Shown piece after piece: positions 22,912-31,540 of a DNA stretch of 64,000 nt (the stretch's first letter is position 1; each line of letters starts with the position of its first letter). Below the pieces are notes generated by a model, which worked only from the letters and a program-made list of their open reading frames with translations, was not told where the DNA came from and did no database searches. The translations under genes were made by a program, and so were the position numbers. The stretch comes from Streptomyces viridiviolaceus (GTDB taxonomy: Bacteria > Actinomycetota > Actinomycetes > Streptomycetales > Streptomycetaceae): the NCBI RefSeq assembly GCF_014650995.1, contig NZ_BMWA01000014.1, positions 1 to 64,000 of the forward strand. The letters run 5' to 3'.

Positions 22912-24216
22912 ATGACGCCTGCATCCTCTTCGCCGTCCCGCCGTTCCGTGCTCGCCACCGCGGCCACCGTGGCCGGCGCCGGCACGGTGCTGTCCGCGGG
23001 CGCCGCGCCGGCCGCCGCCGGCACGGCGAAGCCGGCCCGCAACGCAGTGGTCTTCCGGAACGTCAGGCCCTTCGGGGCCCGTAAGCCCGTGGATCTCACC
23101 GTCGTCGACGGCCGTATCAGCGACCGTGCCGCGCCCAGGGGCGCGGAAGTGATCGACGGCGGCGGCCGCATCGCCCTGCCGTCCCTGGTCGACGCGCACA
23201 TCCACCCGGACAAGACGTCATGGGGCGGCTCCTGGGTGTCACGCAGGCCCGCGTCCACCATCGCGGACTTCGTGGCGCAGGACGTCGAGCTGTTCAACAG
23301 CCAGAGCCGGAGCGTCGGGGAGCGGGCGTACGGGCTCATGGCGCACGCCGTGACACGGGGGACCCGTGCGATGCGGGCCCACGCGGACGTCGCTCCCGCC
23401 TACGGGCTGGCCGGTGTGGAAGGCATCGCCGAGGCGCGCGAGCGGCTCAGGCACGCGCTGGACGTGCAGATCGTCGCCTTCCCGCAGCACGGCGTCGTCC
23501 GTACCCCGGGGACGGCCGCCCTGCTCGAAGAGGCCGCGCGCAGCGGTGTGGTGGACCACATCGGCGGGATCGACCCGATCAGCTTCGACAACGCCCTGGA
23601 GGAACAGCTCGACCTCGTCTTCGGGCTGGCGGAGCGCTACGGCGTCGGTGTGGACATCCATCTCCACGACACCGACGCCAAGGGCGTGACGGTGCTGCGG
23701 GCCATCATCGACCGCACGCGGGCACTGTCCCTCCGGGGCAGGGTGACCGTCAGTCACGTCTTCTGCCTGCCCGGTCTGCCCGACGCGGAACTCGCCTCAC
23801 TGGCCGAGGACTTGGGTGACCTGGACATCTCCCTCACCACGGTGGCGCCCAGCCGCGACCTCGTGCTGCCCATCGCCCGGCTGCGCGAGCACGGGGTCAA
23901 GGTCGGACTGGGCTCGGACGGAGTGCGTGACGCCTGGAGTCCCTTCGGGAACGCGGACATGATGCATCGCGCGCACATCCTCGGCTGGGTCACGGACATG
24001 CGTCTCGACGAGGAACTGTCCTCCTGTTACGAGGCTGCCACCCACGGGGGTTCCGACGTCATGGGTCTGCCCCGGGCCGGACTCACGCCCGGCAGCCCGG
24101 CCGACTTCGTCCTCGTGCGGGGCGAGTGCGTGCCGCAGGTCGTGGTCGACATGCCGCAACGGGACATTGTGGTGCACGGCGGGACCGTCGTGGCCCGCGA
24201 CGGACGTCTCGTCTGA
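22912..24216 (+). CDS. Tat-exported cytosine-deaminase-like amidohydrolase, 434 aa
   Basis: The signal SRRSVLATAATVAGAGTVLS with AGAAPAAAG gives a Tat leader of about 37 residues. The catalytic domain matches the cytosine deaminase/isopropylammelide hydrolase group: VDAHIHPDKTSWGG, DIHLHDTDAKG, VSHVFCLPGLPD and GSDGVRDAWSPFGNADMM, all with their metal-binding His and Asp residues. Intracellular CodA relatives lack a signal, so export is unusual. ATG at 22912 follows GAAGGAGT. It is co-directional with the preceding amidohydrolase and the NCS1 permease that follows, which suggests external deamination or ring opening before uptake. Confidence 0.88.
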   Translation: MTPASSSPSRRSVLATAATVAGAGTVLSAGAAPAAAGTAKPARNAVVFRNVRPFGARKPVDLTVVDGRISDRAAPRGAEVIDGGGRIALPSLVDAHIHPDKTSWGGSWVSRRPASTIADFVAQDVELFNSQSRSVGERAYGLMAHAVTRGTRAMRAHADVAPAYGLAGVEGIAEARERLRHALDVQIVAFPQHGVVRTPGTAALLEEAARSGVVDHIGGIDPISFDNALEEQLDLVFGLAERYGVGVDIHLHDTDAKGVTVLRAIIDRTRALSLRGRVTVSHVFCLPGLPDAELASLAEDLGDLDISLTTVAPSRDLVLPIARLREHGVKVGLGSDGVRDAWSPFGNADMMHRAHILGWVTDMRLDEELSSCYEAATHGGSDVMGLPRAGLTPGSPADFVLVRGECVPQVVVDMPQRDIVVHGGTVVARDGRLV

Positions 24217-24377
24217 CACGTCGCCCGTTTCCGCTTCGCCTTCCGGGAGGGCCCGCCAGGCCTGTGTGAAAAGTGCCGTCCGGCCGTGCCCGATGGGGCC
24301 GGGCGGCGCTTCCGCATGCCTCGAACCGGACCGTCTGCGAGCTGGTGAAAAGCCTGGTGAACGGCGTGGCAGACCCC

Positions 24378-24431
24378 TTGACTCCGCCGATCGGTGAAAC
24401 CTACGTTCTGCGAACCGGAAACCAATTTCCG
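24378..24431 (+). promoter_or_regulatory. Promoter and CGGAAA-N4-TTTCCG repeat before NCS1 gene
   Basis: TTGACT (24378-24383) and TACGTT (24402-24407) are 18 bases apart. Directly downstream lies a perfect inverted repeat CGGAAA (24416-24421), CCAA, TTTCCG (24426-24431), at the position expected for a repressor site or the start of the leader. This implies that the permease has its own promoter within the cluster. Confidence 0.55.
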
Positions 24432-24476
24432 ATGTGTGGAACATTCTGTTTCCCGACCCCGATCCCAGGAGCCCCC

Positions 24477-25958
24477 ATGACTGCCCTGGACGACCAGTCG
24501 CCCGTGGAGACCCGCACCGCCGTGAGCCCCGGCCTCTACACCTACGACCTCGCCCCGACGAAGCGGGAAGGGCGCCGCTGGGGCGCCTACAACGTCTTCA
24601 CCCTCTGGGCCAACGACGTGCACAGCCTCGGCAACTACGCCTTCGCCATCGGTCTCTTCGCGCTCGGACTGAGCGTGTGGGGCATCCTCGCGGCCTTCGC
24701 CCTCGCCTCCGTCCTGCTCTTCCTCCTGCTGACCCTGTCCGGGTTCATGGGACACAAGACGGGAGTCCCCTTCCCGGTCATGAGCCGCATCGCGTTCGGC
24801 ATCAACGGGGCCAGGATCCCGGCCGGCGTGCGCGGCGCCGTCGCCATCGCCTGGTTCGGCATCCAGACGTATCTCGCCGCCGTGGTGCTCAGCGCCCTAC
24901 TGGTGGCGATGTTCCCGGAGCTCAGCCGGCTGGACACCAACTCCGTGCTCGGCCAGTCGACGCTCGGCTGGATCACATTCCTCGCGCTGTGGGCCCTGCA
25001 GGTGCTCATCGTGAGTTACGGGATGCAGATGATCCGCCGTTACATGGCGTTCGCCGCGCCCACGACGCTGATCACCATGTGCGCCCTCGCGGTGTGGATG
25101 TTCGTCCGCGCCGACGGCTCGATCTCGCTGTCCATCGACGCTCCGCTCACCGGCGGCGCGATGTGGCTGCAGATCCTGCAGGCCGCCGCCCTGTGGGTGG
25201 TGATCTACGGGACGTTCGTCCTGAACTTCTGCGACTTCACCAGGTCCGCCCGCAGCCGTACCTCCATCGTCCGCGGGAACGTCGTCGGCATCCCGGTGAA
25301 CATGCTCTTCTTCGCCGTCATCGTGGCCGTACTCAGCGGCGCCCAGTTCCAGCTGGACGGCCGCGTCATCACCAGCCCCACGGACATCGTCCGGACGATC
25401 CCGAACATGTTCCTGCTGGCGACGGCGTCCCTCGCGCTCATCGCCCTGACGGTGGCGGTGAACCTGCTGGCCAACTTCGTCGCGCCCATCTACGCGCTCG
25501 TCAACCTCTTCCCGCGCCGGCTGAACTTCCGGCGGGCCGCCCTCGTGAGCGCCGTCCTTGGCCTGGTGATCACGCCCTGGAACCTCTACAACAACCCGAT
25601 CGTGGTCAACTACTTCCTGGGCGGACTCGGTGCCCTGCTCGGCCCGCTGTTCGGCGTGATCATGGCGGACTACTGGCTGCTGCGCAGGGCCCGCGTCAAC
25701 GTGCCCGACCTGTACACCGAGGACGAGCGGGGCGAGTACCACTACCGCCGCGGCTACAACCCGCGCGCCGTCGCCGCCTTCGTGCCCAGCGCCGCGATCG
25801 CCGTGGTCGTCGCCCTGGTGCCGGCCTTCCAGGACGTGGCCGGATTCTCCTGGTTCCTCGGAGCCGTCCTCGCCGCCGGCCTCTACACGGTCATCGCCGA
25901 CCGCGCCACCCCGATCCGCGATGTCGACGGCGAACTCATCGCGGTCGACGCCGAATAG
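24477..25958 (+). CDS. NCS1-family permease, hydantoin/allantoin/cytosine type, 493 aa
   Basis: Twelve helices are visible, starting NVFTLWANDVHSLGNYAFAI. The helix 3 region AIAWFGIQTYLAA aligns with the Trp/Gln-containing substrate site of the hydantoin carrier Mhp1, and LNFCDFTRSARSRTSI, NPIVVNYFLGGLGALLGPLFG and IMADYWLLRR are standard NCS1 sequences. ATG at 24477 follows CAGGAG. It lies between the exported cytosine-deaminase-like enzyme and a racemase-family gene, a layout reminiscent of hydantoin-use (hyu) clusters. Substrate is therefore most likely a hydantoin, ureide or pyrimidine. Confidence 0.92.
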   Translation: MTALDDQSPVETRTAVSPGLYTYDLAPTKREGRRWGAYNVFTLWANDVHSLGNYAFAIGLFALGLSVWGILAAFALASVLLFLLLTLSGFMGHKTGVPFPVMSRIAFGINGARIPAGVRGAVAIAWFGIQTYLAAVVLSALLVAMFPELSRLDTNSVLGQSTLGWITFLALWALQVLIVSYGMQMIRRYMAFAAPTTLITMCALAVWMFVRADGSISLSIDAPLTGGAMWLQILQAAALWVVIYGTFVLNFCDFTRSARSRTSIVRGNVVGIPVNMLFFAVIVAVLSGAQFQLDGRVITSPTDIVRTIPNMFLLATASLALIALTVAVNLLANFVAPIYALVNLFPRRLNFRRAALVSAVLGLVITPWNLYNNPIVVNYFLGGLGALLGPLFGVIMADYWLLRRARVNVPDLYTEDERGEYHYRRGYNPRAVAAFVPSAAIAVVVALVPAFQDVAGFSWFLGAVLAAGLYTVIADRATPIRDVDGELIAVDAE

Positions 25959-25981
25959 ACCATCGGACCGAAGGCTGATCC

Positions 25982-26707
25982 ATGCGCATCCTCGTCGTCA
26001 ACGTCAACACCACCCGGTCCATCACCGACTCCATCGGGGAACAGGCGGCCCGCGTGGCCTCCCCGGGAACCGAGATCGTCCCGCTGACCCCTTCGTTCGG
26101 CGCGGAGTCGGTGGAGGGCAACTACGAGAGCTACCTCGCCGCGGTCGCCGTGATGGAAGCCGTCCGTGCCCACCCCGAGCCCTTCGACGCGGTGATCCAG
26201 GCCGGATACGGCGAACACGGCCGAGAAGGGCTGCAGGAACTGCTCGAGGTCCCCGTCGTCGACATCACCGAGGCCGCCGCGAGCATGGCCCAGTTCCTCG
26301 GCCGCCGCTACTCCGTCGTGACGACCCTCGACCGCACGGTCCCGTTGATCGAGGAACGCCTCCACATCGCCGGGCTCAGCGCCCGCTGCGCCTCCGTGCG
26401 CGCGAGCGGACTGGCCGTACTCGACCTCGAGCGCGACGAGAAGGCCGCCGTCGACGCCATCGCGGAGGAGGCCGGCCGCGCCGTGCGCGAGGACAGGGCC
26501 GAGGTGATCTGCCTGGGCTGCGGAGGCATGGCCAGCCTCGCGGAAGCCGTCGTCCGGCGCACCGGTGTGCCCGTCGTCGACGGGGTGACCGCGGCCGTGA
26601 CGATCGCCGAGTCACTGGTCCGCCTCGGCCTGTCCACGTCCAAGGTGCGCACCTACGCACCGCCGCGGCCCAAGCGGATCGTCAACTGGCCGCCGAAGGC
26701 GGGCTGA
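25982..26707 (+). CDS. Hydantoin racemase-like (Asp/Glu racemase superfamily) enzyme, 241 aa
   Basis: The N-terminus RILVVNVNTTRSITDSI and the motifs EVICLGCGGMASLAEAV and GVPVVDGVTAAVTIAESL identify the hydantoin/allantoin racemase branch. Those racemases use two cysteines. Here only the second Cys (in LGCGGM, near residue 180) is present; the first position reads VIQAGYGEHGREG with Tyr in place of Cys. A single-Cys enzyme cannot use the usual two-base mechanism, as in the related arylmalonate decarboxylases and maleate isomerases that changed reaction. It begins 23 bases after the permease gene, so it belongs to the same transcript. Confidence 0.85.
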   Translation: MRILVVNVNTTRSITDSIGEQAARVASPGTEIVPLTPSFGAESVEGNYESYLAAVAVMEAVRAHPEPFDAVIQAGYGEHGREGLQELLEVPVVDITEAAASMAQFLGRRYSVVTTLDRTVPLIEERLHIAGLSARCASVRASGLAVLDLERDEKAAVDAIAEEAGRAVREDRAEVICLGCGGMASLAEAVVRRTGVPVVDGVTAAVTIAESLVRLGLSTSKVRTYAPPRPKRIVNWPPKAG

Positions 26708-26881
26708 CAGGCCGGACCGCCACCGGCCGGGGGACCTGTCCGTCGCCGCGCCCCGGTCGCCGCGTGTGTGCCGGAGGCACCGTTCGCTAAGGTCACTGTG
26801 CCGCGGATCCCGCGGCTCACGGTCCACCGCAGGCGGATCCACGGTGCACCGCGGGGCGTCGACGAGAGAAGAAGGACGGGG

Positions 26882-27532
26882 ATGACTGCGTCAGGGGACT
26901 TCGCACCCGAGTCGGAGCGGGTGACGCGGCAGTTGCGTGACGAGATCCTCGACGGAGTGCGACAGCCCGGCAGCCGGCTGGTCGAACGGGAACTGGCCGA
27001 GGCGCTGGGCGTGAGCCGTCTCCCCGTACGGGAGGCCCTGAAGGCGCTCGTGGCCGAGGGCCTGGTGACGCCGCGGCCACGGACCTGGGCGGTCGTACGG
27101 GAGTTCACCGCCAGCGACGTGGCCGACCTCGACGAGGTGCGGTCGGCTCTGGAGGCACTGTCGTTCCGGCTGGCCGCGCAGCGGCACACACGTGCCGGAC
27201 TGGAGAAGCTGCGGGCCGACGTGGACGCGGAACTCGAGGCCGCTCGCGCCGGTGACGCGGTGCGCGCGCGGCGTGCGGCAGCGGACTTCCACCAGACGGT
27301 CACCTCACTGGCCGCCAACGACCTGCTGACCGAACTCGAACGTGTCCTGCGCAGCAGGCTTCGCTGGCTCCTCGGTCAGCACGACGACCTGCTGGCCGTC
27401 GCGAGGGAACACGAGGCGCTCTACGACGCCATCGCCGAACGCGACGTGCCACGGGTCGAGGCCCTGGTGGTGCAGCACCTGGCCAGCAGCCGCAAAGCGG
27501 CCATGGACCACCGGAAACAGAACCGGACCTGA
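26882..27532 (+). CDS. GntR-family regulator (FadR/FCD subfamily), 216 aa
   Basis: The winged helix covers residues 8-75 (VTRQLRDEILDGVRQPGSRL, ELAEALGVSRLPVREALKAL). The FCD ligand domain follows, with metal-site His residues in RRAAADFHQTV and AREHEALYDAI. ATG at 26882 follows AAGGACGGGG. Such regulators respond to carboxylic acids or amino-acid-like molecules. As the last gene of the exported-hydrolase/NCS1/racemase cluster it is the best candidate regulator for that cluster. Confidence 0.9.
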   Translation: MTASGDFAPESERVTRQLRDEILDGVRQPGSRLVERELAEALGVSRLPVREALKALVAEGLVTPRPRTWAVVREFTASDVADLDEVRSALEALSFRLAAQRHTRAGLEKLRADVDAELEAARAGDAVRARRAAADFHQTVTSLAANDLLTELERVLRSRLRWLLGQHDDLLAVAREHEALYDAIAERDVPRVEALVVQHLASSRKAAMDHRKQNRT

Positions 27533-27559
27533 GCGGACCGGCTCATCGGCCCGGACCCG

Positions 27560-28138
27560 TCAGCAGGAGGCGGCGAGGAGTTCGGCCGCCCGGTCGCGGG
27601 CGTGGCCGGCCGGGTCGGGAAAGATGCCCAGGCCGTGGGCGACCAGGGCTCCCTCGTGCAGGATCATGAGGGTGCGGGCCAGCTCGTCCGCCCGGGGGGC
27701 GGCGTACTCCCGGACCAGATCGGTGAACAGTGTCAGCATCCACTGCTTCTGCCCGATGATGATCTCGTAGGCCGGGTGGGACGCGTCGCTGATCTCGGCG
27801 TGTGCCTTGACCATGCTGCATCCCTTGGGGCTGCTCTCGGCCATCCAGTCCCTCGAGGCGTCGAACACGGCGAGCACGCGGTCGGCGGACCCCGGTTCCA
27901 CGCGCGCGAGCCGCTCGGCGACGAACGCCCGCCAGCGCTCGTCGCGCGCGGCGAGGTACTCGACGACGATCTGGTCCTTGGAGCCGAACCGGTCGTAGAG
28001 CGTCTTCTTGGTCACCCCGGCCTCGGAGGCGATCAGGTCCACTCCCACCGCGTGGATGCCCCGCTCGTAGAACAGGCGTGACGCGGCCGCGAGAACGCGG
28101 CGAGCCCCTGGTGTCATCGCGATCCGTCGTGCGGCCAT
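27560..28138 (-). CDS. TetR-family repressor, 192 aa
   Basis: The DNA-binding domain ARRVLAAASRLFYERGIHAV, VDLIASEAGVTKKTLYDRFG is standard. The C-terminal domain (MAESSPKGCSMVKAHAEISD, HEGALVAHGLGIF) is of a class often regulating DMT or MFS exporters and carries a Cys in KGCSMV. ATG at 28138 is three bases from a long palindromic operator. The gene is divergent from an EamA transporter, which it almost certainly represses together with itself. Confidence 0.9.
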   Translation of the reverse strand: MAARRIAMTPGARRVLAAASRLFYERGIHAVGVDLIASEAGVTKKTLYDRFGSKDQIVVEYLAARDERWRAFVAERLARVEPGSADRVLAVFDASRDWMAESSPKGCSMVKAHAEISDASHPAYEIIIGQKQWMLTLFTDLVREYAAPRADELARTLMILHEGALVAHGLGIFPDPAGHARDRAAELLAASC

Positions 28139-28140
28139 GG

Positions 28141-28195
28141 TTCCACTATACCGATCTGTATAGTGGAACCGTGAGGTAAACCGATCTGTCTAGTG
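28141..28195. promoter_or_regulatory. Eleven-bp-arm palindrome plus partial copy, TetR/EamA gap
   Basis: TTCCACTATAC (28141-28151) and its complement (28158-28168) surround CGATCT. A second, degenerate copy with the same ACCGATCTGT centre lies at 28176-28195, 30 bases further. The entire gap between the two start codons is operator. Confidence 0.85.
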
Positions 28196-28213
28196 ACGGG
28201 CGGGTGATGAACC

Positions 28214-29290
28214 GTGGAGCTCCTCCTCGCGGCCGCGTTCGTGCTCTGCTGGAGCTCGGGGTTCGTCGGCGCCAAGCTGGGCGCCGAGGAAGCGGCGGCG
28301 GTGACGATCCTGATGTGGCGGTTCCTTCCGCTGGCGGTCGTCCTCGTCGCCGTGGCCGTCGGCCGCCGTCGAGCGGCGTGGCGCGGGCTGGCCGCGCACG
28401 ACGTCGGACGGCAGGCCGTGATCGGGCTTCTCTCCCAGAGCGGTTACCTGCTCACCGTCTACTACGCGATCCAGCTCGGCGTCTCCAGCGGAACGACGGC
28501 CCTGATCGACGGCACCCAGCCCCTCGTCGTGGGCGCCCTGGCCGGACCGCTCCTGCACCAGTACGTCTCGCGCAGGCAGTGGATCGGCCTGTGCCTGGGG
28601 CTCGGTGGTGTCGCCATCGTCGCCACGGCCGACGCCTCGGCCTCCTCCGCCGTCGCGTGGTGGGCCTACCTCATCCCCTTCGCCGGGATGCTGTCGCTGG
28701 TCGCCGCCACCTTCCTCGACCAGCGTTCCCGGACGCAGGTCACGCCGTCGGTGTCGATGACCGTCCACTGCACCACCAGCGCGCTCGTCTTCACCGGCGC
28801 CGCCCTCGCGGTGGGCGGCGCCGTACCACCCTCCGCGCCGGCCTTCTGGACGGCGATCGTGTGGCTGGTGGCACTGTCCACGTTCGGCGGCTACGGGCTC
28901 TACTGGCTCGTGCTCCAGCGCTCCGGCGTGACCCGCGTCAACACACTCATGTTCCTGATGGCCCCGGTCACGACGGTCTGGGGCGCCGCCATGTTCGGCG
29001 AACCGTTCACCCCCCGGACCGCCCTCGGACTGGTGGTGGCCCTCTCGGCGGTCGCCGTCGTGCACGGCCCGAGGCCGGTGCGGAGCGGTCCGGTCAGCGC
29101 TGGTACAGCCCCACCAGGGTGCCGCTCGCGAGCTGGTGGGCGTCGACCGCCTGGTGCACCTGGTCGGCGCTGGGCGTGTCGGGCAGGACGATCGGCTGGG
29201 CCAGGGCGTAGAGACGGAAGAAGTACCGGTGCGCCTCGTCCCCCGGAGGGGGATGCGGCCCGCCCCAGCCGCGCTCGCCGTAGCCGTTGA
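28214..29290 (+). CDS. EamA/DMT-family transporter with abnormal C-terminus, 358 aa
   Basis: Ten hydrophobic helices in two EamA repeats occupy residues 1 to about 285, starting LLAAAFVLCWSSGFVGAKLG and ending VVALSAVAVVHGPRP. Normal family members stop about there (290-300 residues). Here the frame continues about 65 more residues that are Arg/Pro/Gly-rich and run antisense into the PEBP gene, so the original stop codon seems lost or shifted. The core looks intact and probably exports or imports a small metabolite. GTG at 28214 starts it. Regulation by the divergent TetR is clear from the operators. Confidence 0.85.
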   Translation: MELLLAAAFVLCWSSGFVGAKLGAEEAAAVTILMWRFLPLAVVLVAVAVGRRRAAWRGLAAHDVGRQAVIGLLSQSGYLLTVYYAIQLGVSSGTTALIDGTQPLVVGALAGPLLHQYVSRRQWIGLCLGLGGVAIVATADASASSAVAWWAYLIPFAGMLSLVAATFLDQRSRTQVTPSVSMTVHCTTSALVFTGAALAVGGAVPPSAPAFWTAIVWLVALSTFGGYGLYWLVLQRSGVTRVNTLMFLMAPVTTVWGAAMFGEPFTPRTALGLVVALSAVAVVHGPRPVRSGPVSAGTAPPGCRSRAGGRRPPGAPGRRWACRAGRSAGPGRRDGRSTGAPRPPEGDAARPSRARRSR

Positions 29291-29546
29291 CCAGTTCGGT
29301 GCCGCCGGGCGGGCACTGCCCCGCGGCGACGCCGTCGGTGCGGGCCTCGATGCCGACCACGATCCAGTGCACGAAGGTGCCGGAAGGGGCGTCGGGGTCC
29401 TCGCACAACAGCACCAGTTCGGCAGCGTCGTCGGGCACGCCGCTCCAGGCCAGCGGCGGGGAGACGTTCTCCCCCTCGTACGCGTACCGGCGTGCGATGA
29501 GGGCGTGGTCGCTGAACGCGCTGCTGCTGAGGTCGATGTCAGCCAT
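29094..29546 (-). CDS. PEBP family protein (YbhB/YbcL type), 150 aa
   Basis: Hallmarks are VSPPLAWSGVPDDAAELVL, CEDPDAPSGTFVHWIVVGI and GERGWGGPHPPPGDEAHRYF, which build the anion-binding pocket of phosphatidylethanolamine-binding proteins. Bacterial members are cytosolic, of unclear physiological role. ATG at 29546 is used. The last 197 bases overlap, in antisense, the extended reading frame of the EamA transporter. The conserved motifs here show that this strand is truly coding. Confidence 0.9.
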   Translation of the reverse strand: MADIDLSSSAFSDHALIARRYAYEGENVSPPLAWSGVPDDAAELVLLCEDPDAPSGTFVHWIVVGIEARTDGVAAGQCPPGGTELVNGYGERGWGGPHPPPGDEAHRYFFRLYALAQPIVLPDTPSADQVHQAVDAHQLASGTLVGLYQR

Positions 29547-29609
29547 GGGTCACGGGGTACCCCTGTGAAAGTCGGGCATACCTCGCCAATGGGGGCACCT
29601 CCGGGTCGA

Positions 29610-30488
29610 TCACGGCAGTGGGGTGCCGCCGGTCGCGTTGACGATCTCGGCCGTGATGAAGGACGCCTCGGGGGAGGCCAGGAAGACGTAGGCCGGTGCC
29701 ATCTCGGCGGGCTGGGCCGGCCGGCCCAGCGGTGCCTGCTTGCCGAACTCGACCGTGTCCGGCAGGGTCGCCGGGATCAGCGGCGTCCACACCGGTCCCG
29801 GCGCGACCGCGTTGACGCGCACGCCCCGGTCGGCCAGCATCTGCGCCAGCCCCTGGGTGAAGGTGACGATCGCGCCCTTCGTCATCGCGTAGTCGAGCAG
29901 ATGGGGACTGGGCTTGTAGGCCTGCACGGACGTGGAGTTGATGATGCTGCCGCCCTCGGGGATGTGCGGCAGGGCGAACTTCGACAACCAGAACATGCCG
30001 TAGAGGTTCGTGCGCATCACGCGGTCGAACTGCTCCGTGGAGATCGCTTCGATGCCCTCGGGCTGCGACATCTGGTAGGCCGCGTTGTTCACGAGGATGT
30101 CGATGCGGTCGAACTCGGCCACGGCCTGTTCGACGAGCGACCGGCAGTTGGCCTCTTCACGGATGTCGCAGGAGACGGGGACCGCACGCCGGCCGGCGTC
30201 CTCGACCCACCGGACGGTTTCGCGTGCTTCCTCCTTCTCCTCGTCCAGGTGGGTGAAGAGCACGTCGGCCCCCTCGCGGGCGAAGGCCAGCGCCACCGCC
30301 CGCCCGATCCCCGAGTCCCCGCCGGTGATCACGGCCTTGCGGCCCTCCAGGCGTCCGCTGCCCCGGTAGGACCGCTCACCGTGGTCCGGAGGCGGGTCCA
30401 TCGGGCCGGTCCAGCCGGGATGCGGCTGGTCCTGGGCGGGGAACTCGGGCTGCGGATGCTGTTGTGCGGGGTTCTGGGGCTGGTTCAC
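29610..30488 (-). CDS. SDR-family oxidoreductase, YhdG/general-stress type, 292 aa
   Basis: A 45-residue Pro/Gln-rich N-terminal extension (PQNPAQQHPQPEFPAQDQPH) precedes the Rossmann core with TGGDSGIGRAVALAF, NNAAYQ, the catalytic STSVQAYKPSPHLLDYAMTK (Ser, Tyr, Lys) and VNAVAPGPVWTPL. The extension and core match the glucose/ribitol dehydrogenase-like stress SDRs often found in desiccation or osmotic-stress regulons. GTG at 30488 follows AAGGACAG. It uses NAD(P)H; the substrate is unknown. Confidence 0.9.
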   Translation of the reverse strand: MNQPQNPAQQHPQPEFPAQDQPHPGWTGPMDPPPDHGERSYRGSGRLEGRKAVITGGDSGIGRAVALAFAREGADVLFTHLDEEKEEARETVRWVEDAGRRAVPVSCDIREEANCRSLVEQAVAEFDRIDILVNNAAYQMSQPEGIEAISTEQFDRVMRTNLYGMFWLSKFALPHIPEGGSIINSTSVQAYKPSPHLLDYAMTKGAIVTFTQGLAQMLADRGVRVNAVAPGPVWTPLIPATLPDTVEFGKQAPLGRPAQPAEMAPAYVFLASPEASFITAEIVNATGGTPLP

Positions 30489-30707
30489 GGCTCTGTCCTT
30501 CCTCGTCGGTGGCACGGGCTCCCCTTCCGGAGCCGGCCCCGGGTTCCCGCCCCGGAAGCGCCGAAAACGACAGGTGGACGAGTCGGCGCGGTTCCCCGGG
30601 ACGACGCGCTCGGGAAAACCTCTGGGAGCGATCCGGTTCATCCTCGGCGGGTACTCGCCGGGCAGCGGACATGTCCGTCCACGGACCAGCGCCTAGCGGA
30701 GCAGGTG

Positions 30708-31367
30708 ATGCCCATGATCTCCGACACTGTGTCGGTACCCGCCGACCACGTGACGCTCGACGCTCACTTCGCCGTTCCCGCGTCGGCCCGGGCGGTGGTC
30801 CTGCTGCCGCACGGCGCCGACACGGTCTGGCGGAACGAGCGCAGCCGGTCCGTCGCCGACCGGCTGCACACGGCCGGCTTCGCCACGTTGCTGGTCGACC
30901 TGCTCAGTGAGAGGGAGGTCCAGGCGGACACCCAGCCGGGCTTCGACGCGGGCGTGCTGCCCCGCCGCATCGTGGCCGCGGTCGACTGGGTCAGGGCACA
31001 ACCGGACACACGGAAACTTCCCGTCGTCCTGTTCGGAGCCGGCACCCAGGCCGACGTCGTGCTCGAGGCCGCGGCAGACCTGCCGGACGGCGTGCTGACG
31101 GTCGTGTTGTGGGGCGCGCGGCCCGATCCCGACGCGGACGCGATCCAGCGGCTCCGGATACCGGTGCTGTTCATCGTCGGCGGCCAGGAACCGGCGCTGC
31201 TGCGGCTGACCGAGGAGGCGGCCCACCGTCTGGAGGCTCCGCACGCCGTCCGCGTGGTGACCGGGGCGACTCACCTCTTCGAGGAGCCGGGCGCACTCGA
31301 TCAGGTCGTCACGATGGCCGGGGACTGGTGCGACGAGCAGCTGCGGTCGGCACCCGGGCCGGAGTAG
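30708..31367 (+). CDS. Dienelactone-hydrolase-like protein lacking the nucleophile, 219 aa
   Basis: The alpha/beta-hydrolase fold is plain (ARAVVLLPHGADTVWRNERS, FATLLVDLLSEREVQAD) and the distal His is kept in VTGATHLFEEPGALDQV. At the nucleophile elbow relatives read LFGASTGAA, but this protein reads LFGAGTQAD, with Gly112 replacing the Ser. Hydrolysis by the normal mechanism is therefore unlikely. These proteins are commonly adjacent to, or fused with, a phosphoribosyltransferase, and such a gene lies just beyond, on the other strand. ATG at 30708 follows GGAGCAGG; ATG at 30714 is possible. Confidence 0.8.
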   Translation: MPMISDTVSVPADHVTLDAHFAVPASARAVVLLPHGADTVWRNERSRSVADRLHTAGFATLLVDLLSEREVQADTQPGFDAGVLPRRIVAAVDWVRAQPDTRKLPVVLFGAGTQADVVLEAAADLPDGVLTVVLWGARPDPDADAIQRLRIPVLFIVGGQEPALLRLTEEAAHRLEAPHAVRVVTGATHLFEEPGALDQVVTMAGDWCDEQLRSAPGPE

Positions 31368-31399
31368 ACCGCAGGTCGCGCGACGTGCCCGGCCGGCCC

Positions 31400-31515
31400 G
31401 CGTGCCGACGACCGTCCGGCCGTTGCCGACCACGGCGCGGACCTTGTCGAACTCCAGCTCGGCGCGGGCGTCCGGGGTGGCCGTCGGCTCGTCCAGGACG
31501 AGGATGCGGCCCCGC
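31400..31515 (-). pseudogene. ABC-transporter ATPase fragment (Walker B region)
   Basis: The minus-strand frame reads RILVLDEPTATPDARAELEF and KVRAVVGNGRTVV, the Walker B and D-loop segment of an ABC exporter ATPase. No Walker A, signature or membrane domain is present, and the frame is not a stand-alone gene. It is a short remnant lodged between the hydrolase-like and phosphoribosyltransferase genes. Confidence 0.7.
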
Positions 31516-31540
31516 CGTCCGGGCGGCGCCGGCGCCGGGT

